Assembly (NCBI RefSeq): GCF_900109935.1
Contig: NZ_FOBV01000002.1
Coordinates: 496,001 to 560,000 of the forward strand
DNA length: 64,000 bases
Source of the DNA: Chryseobacterium taichungense
Lineage (GTDB): Bacteria > Bacteroidota > Bacteroidia > Flavobacteriales > Weeksellaceae
Reading direction: 5' to 3'
Position numbers and translations under genes: made by a program. The notes beneath the pieces were generated by a model. It did no database searches. It saw only the letters and a list, made by a program, of their open reading frames with translations, and was not told the origin of the DNA. This document shows positions 32,559 through 41,733 of this stretch, piece by piece. Position 1 is the stretch's first letter. Every line of letters begins with the position of its first letter.

Positions 32559-33176
32559 ATGAAAAATTCAATCTTAACTATTCTGGCAGTTGCCGCTATG
32601 GTAGCCTGCAAGAAAAATGAAACTACGACTGCCGATCAGTCTTCAGACACTACAACATCAATGTCTGCACCGGCTGATACTTCTATGGCAACAGGAGATT
32701 CTGCAACTACTGCTTCAAGCTCGAACACAGCAACGGCTACATTGAGTGCGCAGGATAAATCATTTGCAGATGCAGCAGCAAAAGGTGGAATGATGGAAGT
32801 AATGCTTGGCCAGCTTGCCGCTACGAATGCCAGCAATGCAACTGTAAAATCATTAGGCGCCATGATGGTAAAAGACCACGGAAAAGCAAATGACGAACTT
32901 AAAAAATGGGCATCTGCTTCAGGATATACCTTGCCTACAAGCCTGGATGCTGATAAACAGAAAAAATATGATGATCTGAAAGCAAAAAAAGGAGCTGATT
33001 TTGATCGTGCATATGCTGATCTTATGGTAGCAGATCATAAAGAAGATATTGCTGCATTCAAAAAGCAGGCATCGGAAGGATCAGAAGCCTCTCTGAAATC
33101 ATTTGCGAGCAGCACGCTTCCTACACTGGAACACCATCTGATGGAATCTGAAAAAGCGAAGAGTGCCGTAAAGTAA
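32559..33176 (+). CDS. DUF4142 lipoprotein
   Basis: This 205-residue protein starts at ATG 32559; a TTG at 32526 opens the frame but lies before the signal peptide. The lipobox is MVAC-K, followed by a Thr/Ser/Ala-rich tether of about 50 residues. The DUF4142 four-helix (ferritin-like) domain has two metal-ligand-type segments: GGMMEVMLGQLAA...KSLGAMMVKDHGKANDELKKWA, then ADLMVADHKEDIAAFKKQA and STLPTLEHHLMESEK. Family members are periplasmic and often stress-associated; the biochemical role is unknown. It is convergent with the glycosylase gene. Confidence 0.88.
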   Translation: MKNSILTILAVAAMVACKKNETTTADQSSDTTTSMSAPADTSMATGDSATTASSSNTATATLSAQDKSFADAAAKGGMMEVMLGQLAATNASNATVKSLGAMMVKDHGKANDELKKWASASGYTLPTSLDADKQKKYDDLKAKKGADFDRAYADLMVADHKEDIAAFKKQASEGSEASLKSFASSTLPTLEHHLMESEKAKSAVK

Positions 33177-33211
33177 TCAGAATACTATTTATTCATTATA
33201 TAAATCCAATT

Positions 33212-33243
33212 AATTCCGGAAGATTGAACATATCTCCGGAATT
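33212..33243. terminator. Bidirectional terminator
   Basis: AATTCCGGA (33212-33220) pairs with TCCGGAATT (33235-33243), with an inner GAT/ATC pairing, and is followed by TTTATT. It lies between two converging genes. Confidence 0.8.
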
Positions 33244-33254
33244 TTTATTGATAA

Positions 33255-33872
33255 CTAAACTGGTTTTAATGGATGAGTAACATATTGGCTCTCTTTTACA
33301 TAAAACCGTAGTGAGAGCAATGCATGCTCTTTTGCATAGGCAACACCAATTCTCGGAGCGGAAACTATTTCATTGAGATTGTATTTCATTCCTAAATCTT
33401 CAATCCATATCTCATCGCCGGCTAAGGACTTTTTATTGAAAGAAAGATCAATTCCCAACGCCTTTGAAACTGATCCTGGACCTGACGAAATGGAAGGGTC
33501 GGATAAGGGTTTATTTCTCCTTTGCTCAATAACCGATATTCCTTTATAGGGCTGAACGGATCTTATAAGAATGCTTTTAGGATCATCATAATCTGAAGCA
33601 ACAATATTTAAAAGATGATGGATACCGTAACACAAATAAATATAAGCAATCCCTCCCGGCTGATACATTGCTGCAGTACGTGCTGTTTGAAGACCGCCGT
33701 AAGCATGAGAAGCCCGATCTTCTATCCCGAAATAGGCTTCTGTTTCTGTGATGATCCCGGCCGTGATTTCTCCATGCTTATTTGTAAATATCACTTTACC
33801 TAATAAATCTTTGGCAAGAAAAATGACATTAGGGTTCTGAAAGTATTGTTTCTGAAGCTTTTTTGCATTCAT
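33255..33872 (-). CDS. 3-methyladenine DNA glycosylase (AAG/Mpg family)
   Basis: This 205-residue monofunctional DNA glycosylase removes alkylated purines. Family motifs are all present: LLGKVIF, ITETEAYFGIEDRASHAYGG with the catalytic glutamate in TEAY, YIYLCYGIHHLLNIVA, SGPGSVSKALGI and the C-terminal SAPRIGVAYA. The length is typical for the bacterial proteins. The Crp/Fnr gene starts upstream on the same strand with a gap of 19 nt, so both may be cotranscribed. Confidence 0.93.
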   Translation of the reverse strand: MNAKKLQKQYFQNPNVIFLAKDLLGKVIFTNKHGEITAGIITETEAYFGIEDRASHAYGGLQTARTAAMYQPGGIAYIYLCYGIHHLLNIVASDYDDPKSILIRSVQPYKGISVIEQRRNKPLSDPSISSGPGSVSKALGIDLSFNKKSLAGDEIWIEDLGMKYNLNEIVSAPRIGVAYAKEHALLSLRFYVKESQYVTHPLKPV

Positions 33873-33891
33873 TTATATAACAAATTTAACT

Positions 33892-34488
33892 TTAAACATA
33901 TATTTTCCGGTCAATAATTTTAAGGTAATTTTCCTGTTCCAGTTTTTTAATAACCCTTACTACTGTTTCTGTCCGCAATCCGGTTATTGCAGCTAATTCG
34001 CGCCGTGTAAAAGGAACTTCAAAAGAAAATTTTGCCTGATTATCACTGAAGCTTTTATGATATTCTAAAGCCCCTCTGATTCTTACATCGGGATGAAGCG
34101 AAGTATTATTCTGCAGCATAATATATTTAAAATAAAGCCGCTCAGACAAAAAGCTGTTAATATCTCTGGAAATATCAGGATTTTCATCCAGAAGTTGCAT
34201 GAACTTTCCTTTTGAAAGTGTAACGATGGTTGTAGGTTCTATGGCAATGGCATTAACGGGATATTTTTTATCAATAAAAAGCAGCAGCTCACATACACTG
34301 AGTCCTTTATGCAGAACTCCAAGAATAAGTTCTTTACCTTCTTCATTATAATGGTTTAATTTTATTCTTCCTTTCTTTATCTGATAAAATGCTTTCGGGG
34401 TGTCGCCTTCGTTGAAAATAATATCGGCAGTCTTCAAATCTTCAATTTCGGCACCATAAGACAGTAAAAGTTTTTCTTCGATTAGCAT
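33892..34488 (-). CDS. Crp/Fnr-family transcriptional regulator
   Basis: The 198-residue product has an N-terminal cyclic-nucleotide-binding-like beta barrel (IIFNEGDTPKAFYQIKKGRIKLNHYNEEGKE, LHKGLSVCELLLF), a dimerisation helix and a C-terminal winged helix (TRRELAAITGLRTETVVRVIKKLEQENYLKI). The Cys residues needed for an Fnr iron-sulfur cluster are absent, and the cAMP-binding signature is degenerate, so the ligand is unknown. It is followed on the same strand by the AAG glycosylase gene. Confidence 0.9.
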   Translation of the reverse strand: MLIEEKLLLSYGAEIEDLKTADIIFNEGDTPKAFYQIKKGRIKLNHYNEEGKELILGVLHKGLSVCELLLFIDKKYPVNAIAIEPTTIVTLSKGKFMQLLDENPDISRDINSFLSERLYFKYIMLQNNTSLHPDVRIRGALEYHKSFSDNQAKFSFEVPFTRRELAAITGLRTETVVRVIKKLEQENYLKIIDRKIYV

Positions 34489-34624
34489 AAGTTTGTTTAG
34501 GTTTTAAAGATGGTGTATCTAGTCGGATGATCTTTTAAAATTCATTACTCATTCCGAAATTATCATTATAAAAAATAAAAAATTATGACCCATATCATAT
34601 TGAAAATAAATTTATTGTTGTTGA

Positions 34625-34655
34625 TTTGAGTCAATGTGAATTCTTAATATCTTTT
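34625..34655 (+). promoter_or_regulatory. Promoter of the cyanophycinase gene
   Basis: TTTG (34625-34628), a 19-nt spacer and TATCTTTT (34648-34655) match the consensus with one mismatch. The predicted start near 34662 lies downstream of the TTG at 34626, so the ATG at 34692 is the true start codon. Confidence 0.65.
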
Positions 34656-34691
34656 TTAAATTCGATATTCACAGAATACATCAAACAAAAT

Positions 34692-35546
34692 ATGAATACG
34701 CAGGAGAAATTTGTAAGCCCGAAAGGTAAATTATTGATCATCGGAGGAAAAGAAGACAGAAACGGGACAAAAGTTGAAATAAAAAATAAAAATGAAGAGT
34801 TTTCGCCACATGAAATCTTAAAGCTGCTCGTATCTGATAAGCGCGATAGGATAGAAGTGATTACCACAGCAAGTTCCGAACCTGAAAGTATGAGAGAAAC
34901 ATACACGAAAACATTTAAAGAAATCGGATTTACCAATTTTGGATTTATTCATTTAACAGACAAGGATGAAAATCAGTATTTTGAAAGAATCAAACACAGT
35001 AAAACTATTTTCTTTACAGGAGGGGATCAGAATAGAATCTGCAATGAAATTAATAATTCTTCAATACTCGAAATTTTACGTGAAAGATACGTTAATGAGA
35101 AAGATTTTCTTATTGCAGGAACAAGTGCAGGGGCAATGTGTATGCCTGAAATCATTATCGATGAGGCTGAAAAGGATGAGGCTATATTGGAAAATGATAT
35201 CAAACTGGCATCAGGACTGGGCCTTTTATCCGGTTTTATTGTCGATACGCATTTCATTCACAGAGGAAGATTCGGAAGATTGGCGCACGCTGTAATGATT
35301 AAACGGGAATGTTTCGGAATCGGTTTGGGAGAAGATACGGCGCTTTTAATTGAAAATGGTCACAAAGCAATCTGCAAAGGCTCCGGAATGGTTATTGGAA
35401 TAAATGCCAAGCATCTTGGTAAAACCAATACAGACACTGTAAAAAAGGGACATCCTGTATATGGAGAAAATTTAACGGTACATATTATAACTGAAGGCTG
35501 TTCAGTTGATCTTCAGTCCGGCAAGTTTACCGCTGCCGATCATTAA
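34692..35546 (+). CDS. Cyanophycinase (peptidase S51)
   Basis: This 284-residue product starts at ATG 34692 (MNTQEKFVSPKGKLLIIGGKED). Cyanophycinases are serine exopeptidases that release beta-Asp-Arg dipeptides from cyanophycin. The nucleophile elbow is AGTSAGAMCM, preceded by FFTGGDQNRIC. IVDTHFIHRGRFGRLAHAV and GIGLGEDTALLIE complete the family core. No cyanophycin synthetase or isoaspartyl dipeptidase is adjacent, so it may act on imported polymer, other beta-Asp peptides, or a synthetase encoded elsewhere. It is monocistronic with its own promoter and a very strong terminator. Confidence 0.9.
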   Translation: MNTQEKFVSPKGKLLIIGGKEDRNGTKVEIKNKNEEFSPHEILKLLVSDKRDRIEVITTASSEPESMRETYTKTFKEIGFTNFGFIHLTDKDENQYFERIKHSKTIFFTGGDQNRICNEINNSSILEILRERYVNEKDFLIAGTSAGAMCMPEIIIDEAEKDEAILENDIKLASGLGLLSGFIVDTHFIHRGRFGRLAHAVMIKRECFGIGLGEDTALLIENGHKAICKGSGMVIGINAKHLGKTNTDTVKKGHPVYGENLTVHIITEGCSVDLQSGKFTAADH

Positions 35547-35558
35547 ATGATTAAATAG

Positions 35559-35595
35559 TAAAGGAATATGCTTAAAAATATTGCATATTCCTTTA
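35559..35595. terminator. Bidirectional terminator, 13-bp stem
   Basis: TAAAGGAATATGC (35559-35571) pairs perfectly with GCATATTCCTTTA (35583-35595) over an 11-nt loop. It lies between the convergent cyanophycinase and response regulator genes. Confidence 0.85.
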
Positions 35596-35618
35596 TCATA
35601 TATGAGTGAGTCTGAATT

Positions 35619-35981
35619 TTAAGCGAGTAAACCATTGATTTTTGAAACAATGACATCGAGATCAAAAGGTTTGGCTACAAAATCATTTGCTCCCGCATCG
35701 GAGGCAATGTCATCACCGTCTACGCTGGCAGACAGTACAATGACAGGAAGATCTTTAATACCTTGTGTACTTCTGATTGCTTTTAATACCTGATCTCCGG
35801 AGAGAAGCGGCATCCACAGATCCAATAATATCAAATCAGGGTGATCAACCTGAATCTGCTTTATGAGATTCGTACTGTTTATTTCGGTGAAAACTGTAAA
35901 ACCTTCTGATTCCAGAAGCATTTGGAGGACATCCAGTATACCCTGATCATCATCACAAACCATTATCTTTTTGCTATTCAT
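35619..35981 (-). CDS. Single-domain response regulator paired with the LOV kinase
   Basis: This 120-residue receiver domain has acidic residues D10-D12, phosphoacceptor D54 (ILLDLWMPL), the conserved Ser/Thr region VLSAS and the lysine in FVAKPFD. It starts 1 nt after the stop of the LOV histidine kinase gene, so both are made together and it is the expected phosphate acceptor of that kinase. There is no DNA-binding output domain, so the response must pass by protein contact or by phosphorelay. Confidence 0.92.
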   Translation of the reverse strand: MNSKKIMVCDDDQGILDVLQMLLESEGFTVFTEINSTNLIKQIQVDHPDLILLDLWMPLLSGDQVLKAIRSTQGIKDLPVIVLSASVDGDDIASDAGANDFVAKPFDLDVIVSKINGLLA

Positions 35982-35982
35982 T

Positions 35983-37482
35983 TCAGTGATTTTTCATTAT
36001 GGGTAATGTGAAACTAAATGTCGATCCTTCGCCCACCTCGCTTTCTACCCAAAGGGTTCCGTTGTGATTGGCAATGATTTCATGTGAAATATAAAGGCCG
36101 ATTCCCAGCCCCGGAAATTTTTTCTGTATATCTCTCGCTCTGAAAAAACGGTCAAATATTTTTGCCTTATCCTGTGAACTTATACCCATTCCGTAGTCGG
36201 TTACCGAAACTTTTACAAAACTTCCGACCCTGTTAATATATACATCAACCTTATCTGATCCCGGAGAATATTTTATGGCATTTGAAATCAGATTGTTAAT
36301 GACCTGTGAAATCTGAAGTTCGTCACCAAGAATAACAGCGTTGGTAGATCCTGATAATGATATTTTATGATTCGGTGCTGATACTGATAAGTTTTCGACA
36401 GTATCACGAATGGTTTTATCAATTTCAAACGGATCTACATGCAGCTCTATGTTTCCTGATTGTATCTTAGAAGTATCCAATAAGTCTGAAATGAGAACAT
36501 TAAGCCTGTCGACATACACCGAAACTTTATCCAGGGTTTCATTAAATCTTTCCGGTGAATCTTTAGGAATCATTCTTTGAAGAAGCTGTACAAGGCCTTT
36601 AATCGTGGTAAGAGGGGTTTTGAGCTCGTGACTTGCGATTGATAAGAAATCATCTTTTCTGCGGTCAAGTTCTTTTTTCTCTGTAATATCTTCAATAGCG
36701 ATCAGTATTCTGTCTTTATATTGACCTTCAAATTCAATACGGTAAGCATTGAGTAACATTACTTTTTTACCAATATGTGGAAAGTCATGCTCTACTTCAT
36801 AATCAATTACCGGATTATTGGTCGGTAAAATTTTCATCAAAAGCTCTCTCAAGGTTTCGATATCCCATTGATGATTTCCAAGTTCGAAAAGAACTTTCCC
36901 TACCGTATCTTCTGTAGTAACTTTAAAGGAGTTTAGAAAATGTGTGTTGGCACTAAGTACTTTATAATCTGCATCAAGAACCAATAAACTTTCTCTTACA
37001 GTCTGAACAATACTTGAAAGAAACGCTTCACTGTCTACAAGTTCTTTAGTTCTTTCCTGTATTTTTCTTTCCACTGAAGATTTTTCTTCCCTCAGTTCAT
37101 GTTCGGCTTTTTTACGTTCTGTAATATCATTTTGAACCCCGATAAAATGCGTGACTACACCTTCGCTGTTTTTTACGGGAGAAACGTAAAGTTCATTCCA
37201 GAAGAGATTTCCGTTCTTTTTATAGTTTCGTATTTCGATTTTACAGTCTCTTCCTTCGCTGATGCATTTTTTGATGTAACTTCTTTCAGGCTGAGATCTG
37301 TCCTGTCCCTGCAGGAACCGGCAGTTGTGCCCGATGATCTCGTCGTGCGAATATCCTGTAATTGTCTCAAAGGCTCTGTTGCAATAGACAATTGGGTTAT
37401 CGGGCTGCGTATTGTCCGTTATAATAATACCGCAGTTAGCCGAATCCAGTGCCTGTATATATAGTTCAATGTTGTTATTCAT
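35983..37482 (-). CDS. LOV-domain (blue-light) sensor histidine kinase
   Basis: This 499-residue soluble kinase has an N-terminal LOV domain (about 8-123). The photoactive motif GHNCRFLQG has the adduct-forming C54. The flavin contacts follow: RNYKKNGNLFWNELYVSPV (N86, N96) and FIGVQ (Q117). A coiled coil (125-150) leads to a second, ordinary PAS domain (about 150-275), then HisKA with H285 in SIASHELKTPL and a HATPase domain with N, G1 and G2 boxes. No membrane helices are present. The complete set of LOV residues predicts FMN binding and blue-light-dependent kinase control. A -7 box (TAAGTTTG, minus strand, 37516-37509) with TTTG 16 nt further lies upstream. Confidence 0.88.
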   Translation of the reverse strand: MNNNIELYIQALDSANCGIIITDNTQPDNPIVYCNRAFETITGYSHDEIIGHNCRFLQGQDRSQPERSYIKKCISEGRDCKIEIRNYKKNGNLFWNELYVSPVKNSEGVVTHFIGVQNDITERKKAEHELREEKSSVERKIQERTKELVDSEAFLSSIVQTVRESLLVLDADYKVLSANTHFLNSFKVTTEDTVGKVLFELGNHQWDIETLRELLMKILPTNNPVIDYEVEHDFPHIGKKVMLLNAYRIEFEGQYKDRILIAIEDITEKKELDRRKDDFLSIASHELKTPLTTIKGLVQLLQRMIPKDSPERFNETLDKVSVYVDRLNVLISDLLDTSKIQSGNIELHVDPFEIDKTIRDTVENLSVSAPNHKISLSGSTNAVILGDELQISQVINNLISNAIKYSPGSDKVDVYINRVGSFVKVSVTDYGMGISSQDKAKIFDRFFRARDIQKKFPGLGIGLYISHEIIANHNGTLWVESEVGEGSTFSFTLPIMKNH

Positions 37483-37733
37483 CGGATTATAGCTGTTTTG
37501 TCAAGTTCCAAACTTAAACTTTCATTGATATACAAATATGGGAAAAAGCATCATGTTTTCCAAATCTGCATATTCAGTAAATATCAGACGCAAATAATAT
37601 GCCTTCACTAAATATTATTAATCAATTTATTAAAAAAAATAGTATTTTTTCTAGATCTCAATCTTTTAGGGTAGTTAATAAAACCAATACCTTTATCAGA
37701 CATATTGAAAATATTCTTCCATAATAATATGAT

Positions 37734-38498
37734 ATGAGAAAAATTGGCATTATCGGATTTGGGTGGTTAGGTTCCAGGATTGCACAAGATATAAAAGAAA
37801 ATTTTGAAATTTATACAACAACAAGATCGCAGGAAAAGCTCCAACAGATTGAGAGTGAAGGGTTTTATGTTGAACTCGCAGTTTTCGATGATGCTGAAAA
37901 AAATTCTCCCGGTCGTTGTTGGAGTATTGCTCCTGAATTAGATGCGATCATTATAACAGTTCCTTTTTCAGAAAGGAGAGCATCTCGTCAATCACTGCAG
38001 TTGAAGCTTTCAAAACTATTTTCATTCATAGAAAACTATAAAAAGCAGATTTTTTTTACAAGTTCGACGAGTATTTATCCCGATGAACCCAGAACTTTCA
38101 CAGAAGAAATGGTTTTGCCTCAGAATGTTTTTATTGAAAATTTAATGAGAAAAGCATTTCCACAGATTAATATTCTCAGACTTGGCGGTTTAATGGGAGA
38201 TTCTCGGCTTCTGAAAAATTTTAACATTTCAGATCTTGACGCTGTTGTCAACCACATTCATTTTAAAGATATTTCAACAATAATCCAATTGATGATTGAA
38301 AGAGAAGTTCACTCAAAGATTTATAATGTTGTTGCACCGCTTCATCCTGCAAAACGGGAGGTGATAGCAGCTCAGAATAATATCTCTTTAAAAGAGATTC
38401 AATATGATAAAAAACAGAGAATTATTTCTTCAGAAAAATTGATTTCAGAACTCGATTTTACATTTGAACATCCTGATCCAAAATATTTCCACATATAG
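37734..38498 (+). CDS. NAD(P)-binding epimerase/dehydratase-like protein
   Basis: This 254-residue Rossmann protein is related to YeeZ-type extended SDRs. The N-terminal dinucleotide motif is IGIIGFGWLGSRIA. TSSTSIYP and LRLGGLMG are found later, while the YxxxK catalytic pair of true SDRs is not evident. Substrate and reaction are unknown. It is monocistronic on the plus strand, divergent from the LOV kinase. Confidence 0.8.
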   Translation: MRKIGIIGFGWLGSRIAQDIKENFEIYTTTRSQEKLQQIESEGFYVELAVFDDAEKNSPGRCWSIAPELDAIIITVPFSERRASRQSLQLKLSKLFSFIENYKKQIFFTSSTSIYPDEPRTFTEEMVLPQNVFIENLMRKAFPQINILRLGGLMGDSRLLKNFNISDLDAVVNHIHFKDISTIIQLMIEREVHSKIYNVVAPLHPAKREVIAAQNNISLKEIQYDKKQRIISSEKLISELDFTFEHPDPKYFHI

Positions 38499-38640
38499 TG
38501 ATATGAATTAATTTCATAATTTATTTTAATATTTAATCAAAATTTATTGAGGTTCTGTTAAAAATGGTCTGCTTTATGCTAAGACAATAATAAGTTACTT
38601 TAAAACTTACACTTACACAAACACCTTAAAATATTAAATT

Positions 38641-38802
38641 ATGAAAGAATTTATTCAATGGGAAAATTCCCCGTCGCTTAATAGAGAGATCGAACGTCAG
38701 AAAGCCCTTAAAGCTCTTGAGAAAGCAAAAATGATTAAAAGAAAAGTTGTTTTTCTTCCTAAAGGAGCTACAGGAAGCACAAAGTTTAACGATCTTTTTT
38801 AA
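38641..38802 (+). CDS. Small conserved-looking protein, 53 residues
   Basis: An ATG at 38641 opens a 53-codon frame ending in TAA at 38800-38802. The product begins MKEFIQWENSPSLN, has a basic helical centre (EIERQKALKALEKAKMIKRK) and ends FLPKGATGSTKFNDLF. There is no signal peptide or cysteine. Codon use resembles its neighbours and the frame fills the gap between the epimerase-like gene and the PAS kinase gene, so it is probably real. The function is unknown. Confidence 0.55.
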   Translation: MKEFIQWENSPSLNREIERQKALKALEKAKMIKRKVVFLPKGATGSTKFNDLF

Positions 38803-38962
38803 TAAATGTATTGAATACTCTTTTTAACATAAAGACTAGGAATACAAATAATAAATTAAGCCATAGCAGTTTTCTGTTATGGTTTATTTTTAATGGTTAT
38901 TCATATAGAAAAGAATTTTAAAAAAATACCTTATTATGCCGAATAACAGAATATTTTATAAT

Positions 38963-38970
38963 TATATTTG
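38963..38970 (+). promoter_or_regulatory. -7 box just before the PAS kinase gene
   Basis: TATATTTG matches TAnnTTTG and ends 8 nt before the ATG at 38978, implying a leaderless transcript or use of the second ATG at 38984. No good -33 box is seen. Confidence 0.4.
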
Positions 38971-38977
38971 AATATTA

Positions 38978-41020
38978 ATGAATATGAACTCTCCGGAACA
39001 AATAGATGCAGAAAAGTTACTGTCTGTACTTTTTTATTCTCCTAATGCTACTGCCATTTACAGAGGTGGTGATATTACAATCTTAACTGCCAACCAGGCA
39101 ATGCTGGATTTCTGGGGAAAAGACAGAAGCATCATAGGAAAAGATTTCAGAACTGTACTGCCTGAGCTTAATGATCAGCCTTTTTTTGATATTTTGAAAA
39201 ACGTCTGGGATTCGGGAGAAACCTTCACTGCGAAAGATTATCCTGCGGATCTGCTGGTTAATGGTTCCTTTCAGACATTTTATTTTGATTTCGAATATAA
39301 AGCGATTTTGGATGATAAAGGAAAAACTGAATATATTCTTCATACAGCATTTGAAGTTACAGAAAGGCAAAACGCCCTGAGTATGGTGGAGGAAAAATCG
39401 AAATCTGAACAAAAACTTATCGATGATCTTTCGGCTTTAAATGAAGAATATCTTACAACTAATGAAGATCTTGTTTCGAAGCATGAAGAACTTTTTATTG
39501 CCAACAACGAACTTCTTAAAATCAGAAAAGAATTACTTACGGCAAATCACACTTTAGCGGAAAATGAGAAAAGATTTAAAACGTTGGTTGAAAAATCACC
39601 TGTTGCAATGGCTTCGTTAAGAGGTGAAAATTTTGAGGTGGATATTGTGAATGATATGGTACTTCAGATCTGGAATAAAGATCGTTCGATCATCGGAAAA
39701 CCTTTAGAGGAAGCTCTGCCTGAAATAAAGGGACAGGCATTTATTGATATACTTACAGAAGTTTATACCTCCGGACAGCCCTATTATGGTAAAGAAATTA
39801 AAGCATTGATTCAAAACGGGAATGATTTAGTTGAGCACTATCTCAATTTTGCATATCAGCCTATTTTTGATGAGAATAAAAAGAGTACCTCCATTCTCGT
39901 CGTTGCAAGTGACGTTACCGAACAGGTAAAGGCTAGAGAATCTGTCGTGGAATTCAAAAACCGTCTTGAAATTGCAATGGATGCAAGCCGAATGGGATCA
40001 ACAGAAGTAAATCTGGCAACCGGCAATATGGAAAGTACTCCTCAGTTTAAATATAATTTTGGATATTCGGCAGATGAAGAATTTAATTATTCTGATCTTT
40101 ACAATGCTATTCTTCCGGAATACAGAGAACATATCCGGGAGTTGGTACGAGAAGCCATCCTTACCAACGGAATTTACAAGGCAGAATATCCCGTGAAATG
40201 GAAAGACGGTTCAATTCACTGGATACAGGCACACGGCCGTCCTAGGTACGACAATAATGGAGTAGCAGACAGAATGGTGGGAATGACAACGGAAATTACC
40301 GATAAAAAACTCGCAGAGCAACGTAAAGATGATTTCCTAAGTGTTGCCAGCCACGAACTCAAAACTCCTCTTACGGCTGTAAAGGCTTCTATTCAACTGC
40401 TGAACAGGATTAAAGATAAACCTTACTCACAAACTCATGTAAGGCTGATCGAACAATCTGACAAAGGCATAGAGAAAATGTGCATGCTGATCGACGATCT
40501 GTTAAATATGAGCAGGCTGGGACAAGATCAGCTCATGTTACAATATAATACGTTCAATTTACATGAAATGCTCAGTAAAAGCTGCCATCATATAAGACTT
40601 GAAGACAAATATCAGCTGATTCTGAAAGGCAATGAATATCTTGAGGTATATGCAGACGAGCACAGAATAGAGCAAGTGGTGGTAAATCTTGTCAGCAATG
40701 CCGTGAAATACGCAAAAGATTCGCGGGAAATTCATATTCTGACCGAATCATTTGATGACCATGTGAAAATTTCTGTACAGGATTTCGGACAGGGAATCTC
40801 TGAATCTGTAATTCCTCATCTTTTTGACAGGTATTATCGCGCTGATTATCTGGGAACATCTTATTCAGGGCTCGGTCTTGGTTTATATATCTGTTCGGAG
40901 ATTATCAGAAAACATTCCGGTAAAATCGGGGTAAACAGCAAAATAGGTGAGGGAAGTACTTTCTGGTTTACCATTCCGAAAAATGCTGAATATGAGAAAG
41001 CAGAAGTTGCTGCCAGCTGA
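38978..41020 (+). CDS. PAS-domain sensor histidine kinase (orphan)
   Basis: This 680-residue cytosolic kinase has no membrane helices. PAS 1 spans about 12-130, a coiled coil 135-200, PAS 2 about 200-315 (which repeats the wording IWNKDRSIIGKPLEEALPE of PAS 1), and a PAS_3 domain with PAC motif about 325-445. HisKA has its histidine in SVASHELKTPL, and the HATPase_c domain includes VVNLVSNAVKYA, DFGQGI and GLGLGLYIC. No response regulator is adjacent. The two first PAS domains are internal duplicates. The signal is unknown. Confidence 0.9.
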   Translation: MNMNSPEQIDAEKLLSVLFYSPNATAIYRGGDITILTANQAMLDFWGKDRSIIGKDFRTVLPELNDQPFFDILKNVWDSGETFTAKDYPADLLVNGSFQTFYFDFEYKAILDDKGKTEYILHTAFEVTERQNALSMVEEKSKSEQKLIDDLSALNEEYLTTNEDLVSKHEELFIANNELLKIRKELLTANHTLAENEKRFKTLVEKSPVAMASLRGENFEVDIVNDMVLQIWNKDRSIIGKPLEEALPEIKGQAFIDILTEVYTSGQPYYGKEIKALIQNGNDLVEHYLNFAYQPIFDENKKSTSILVVASDVTEQVKARESVVEFKNRLEIAMDASRMGSTEVNLATGNMESTPQFKYNFGYSADEEFNYSDLYNAILPEYREHIRELVREAILTNGIYKAEYPVKWKDGSIHWIQAHGRPRYDNNGVADRMVGMTTEITDKKLAEQRKDDFLSVASHELKTPLTAVKASIQLLNRIKDKPYSQTHVRLIEQSDKGIEKMCMLIDDLLNMSRLGQDQLMLQYNTFNLHEMLSKSCHHIRLEDKYQLILKGNEYLEVYADEHRIEQVVVNLVSNAVKYAKDSREIHILTESFDDHVKISVQDFGQGISESVIPHLFDRYYRADYLGTSYSGLGLGLYICSEIIRKHSGKIGVNSKIGEGSTFWFTIPKNAEYEKAEVAAS

Positions 41021-41038
41021 TATTTGAATTAAATATAA

Positions 41039-41545
41039 TTACTGTAAGCTTCTGACTGTAACATCCGGCGTTTCTCCTTTTGGTACAATAAATATGGCAT
41101 CATCATTCACCGAATCGCCGTTATCAAAATAATATCCAGTTACAATTGGGATTACAAAACTTTGGTATTTTCCATCTTTTGTATAAGCCCAGTATGTAAC
41201 ATTCACATTTTGTGGTTTAAGCTTAAGATCAATTTTTTTTGAAGTAAGCTTAGATCCTGTAGCATTAATGCAGTTAAGTTCCACAAGCGTTATATTACTC
41301 ACAATTTGGGGAGCATTACTCAAGCGTATATTATAGCTTTTCTGGGAATTATTTACTGCTTTTGCCGATACTTTATAGCGGTCAAAGTCTTTGCCGCCAA
41401 CAGTTACCGATTCTTTATTCAGGATATTAAATGTAACCGAAAGACCATTGACATCAAGTGTTTCACCATCTTTGATTTTCTGTGCACTAATGAGAGAAAA
41501 TGCCATTGAAAGAGAAAAAATTGAAAGTGAAATTAGTTTTTTCAT
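41039..41545 (-). CDS. Hypothetical secreted protein
   Basis: This 168-residue protein has a signal peptide (cleavage after LISA-Q) and a beta-rich mature domain (LDVNGLSVTFNILNKESVTVGG, KVSAKAVNNSQKSYNIRLSN). It resembles the single Ig-like domain proteins found in Bacteroidota periplasms, but no family can be named. It is convergent with the PAS kinase gene and monocistronic. Confidence 0.65.
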   Translation of the reverse strand: MKKLISLSIFSLSMAFSLISAQKIKDGETLDVNGLSVTFNILNKESVTVGGKDFDRYKVSAKAVNNSQKSYNIRLSNAPQIVSNITLVELNCINATGSKLTSKKIDLKLKPQNVNVTYWAYTKDGKYQSFVIPIVTGYYFDNGDSVNDDAIFIVPKGETPDVTVRSLQ

Positions 41546-41684
41546 AAATAATATTTTTTGATATGGTTTATTAATTTAAAAATAATCAAAATGTGTAACG
41601 GTTTGCGAAAAAAATATTAATTATTAATGAAATCTTATTTATAAATGATTAAATCTGTTTGTAAATGATTTATGCGTAAAAACA

Positions 41685-41715
41685 TTGTTGTTCGGTAAAA
41701 CTTTCTTTAACTTTA
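41685..41715 (+). promoter_or_regulatory. Probable promoter of the GH97 gene
   Basis: TTG (41685-41687), a 20-nt spacer and TAACTTTA (41708-41715) match the consensus with one mismatch in the -7 box. The start codon is at 41734. Confidence 0.5.
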
Positions 41716-41733
41716 TAAAACCAAATTACTTAT

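Noticed and set aside
34626..34691. Upstream TTG start for cyanophycinase
   Set aside because: The TTG overlaps the -33 box of a good promoter, so it is not transcribed; the ATG at 34692 is used instead.
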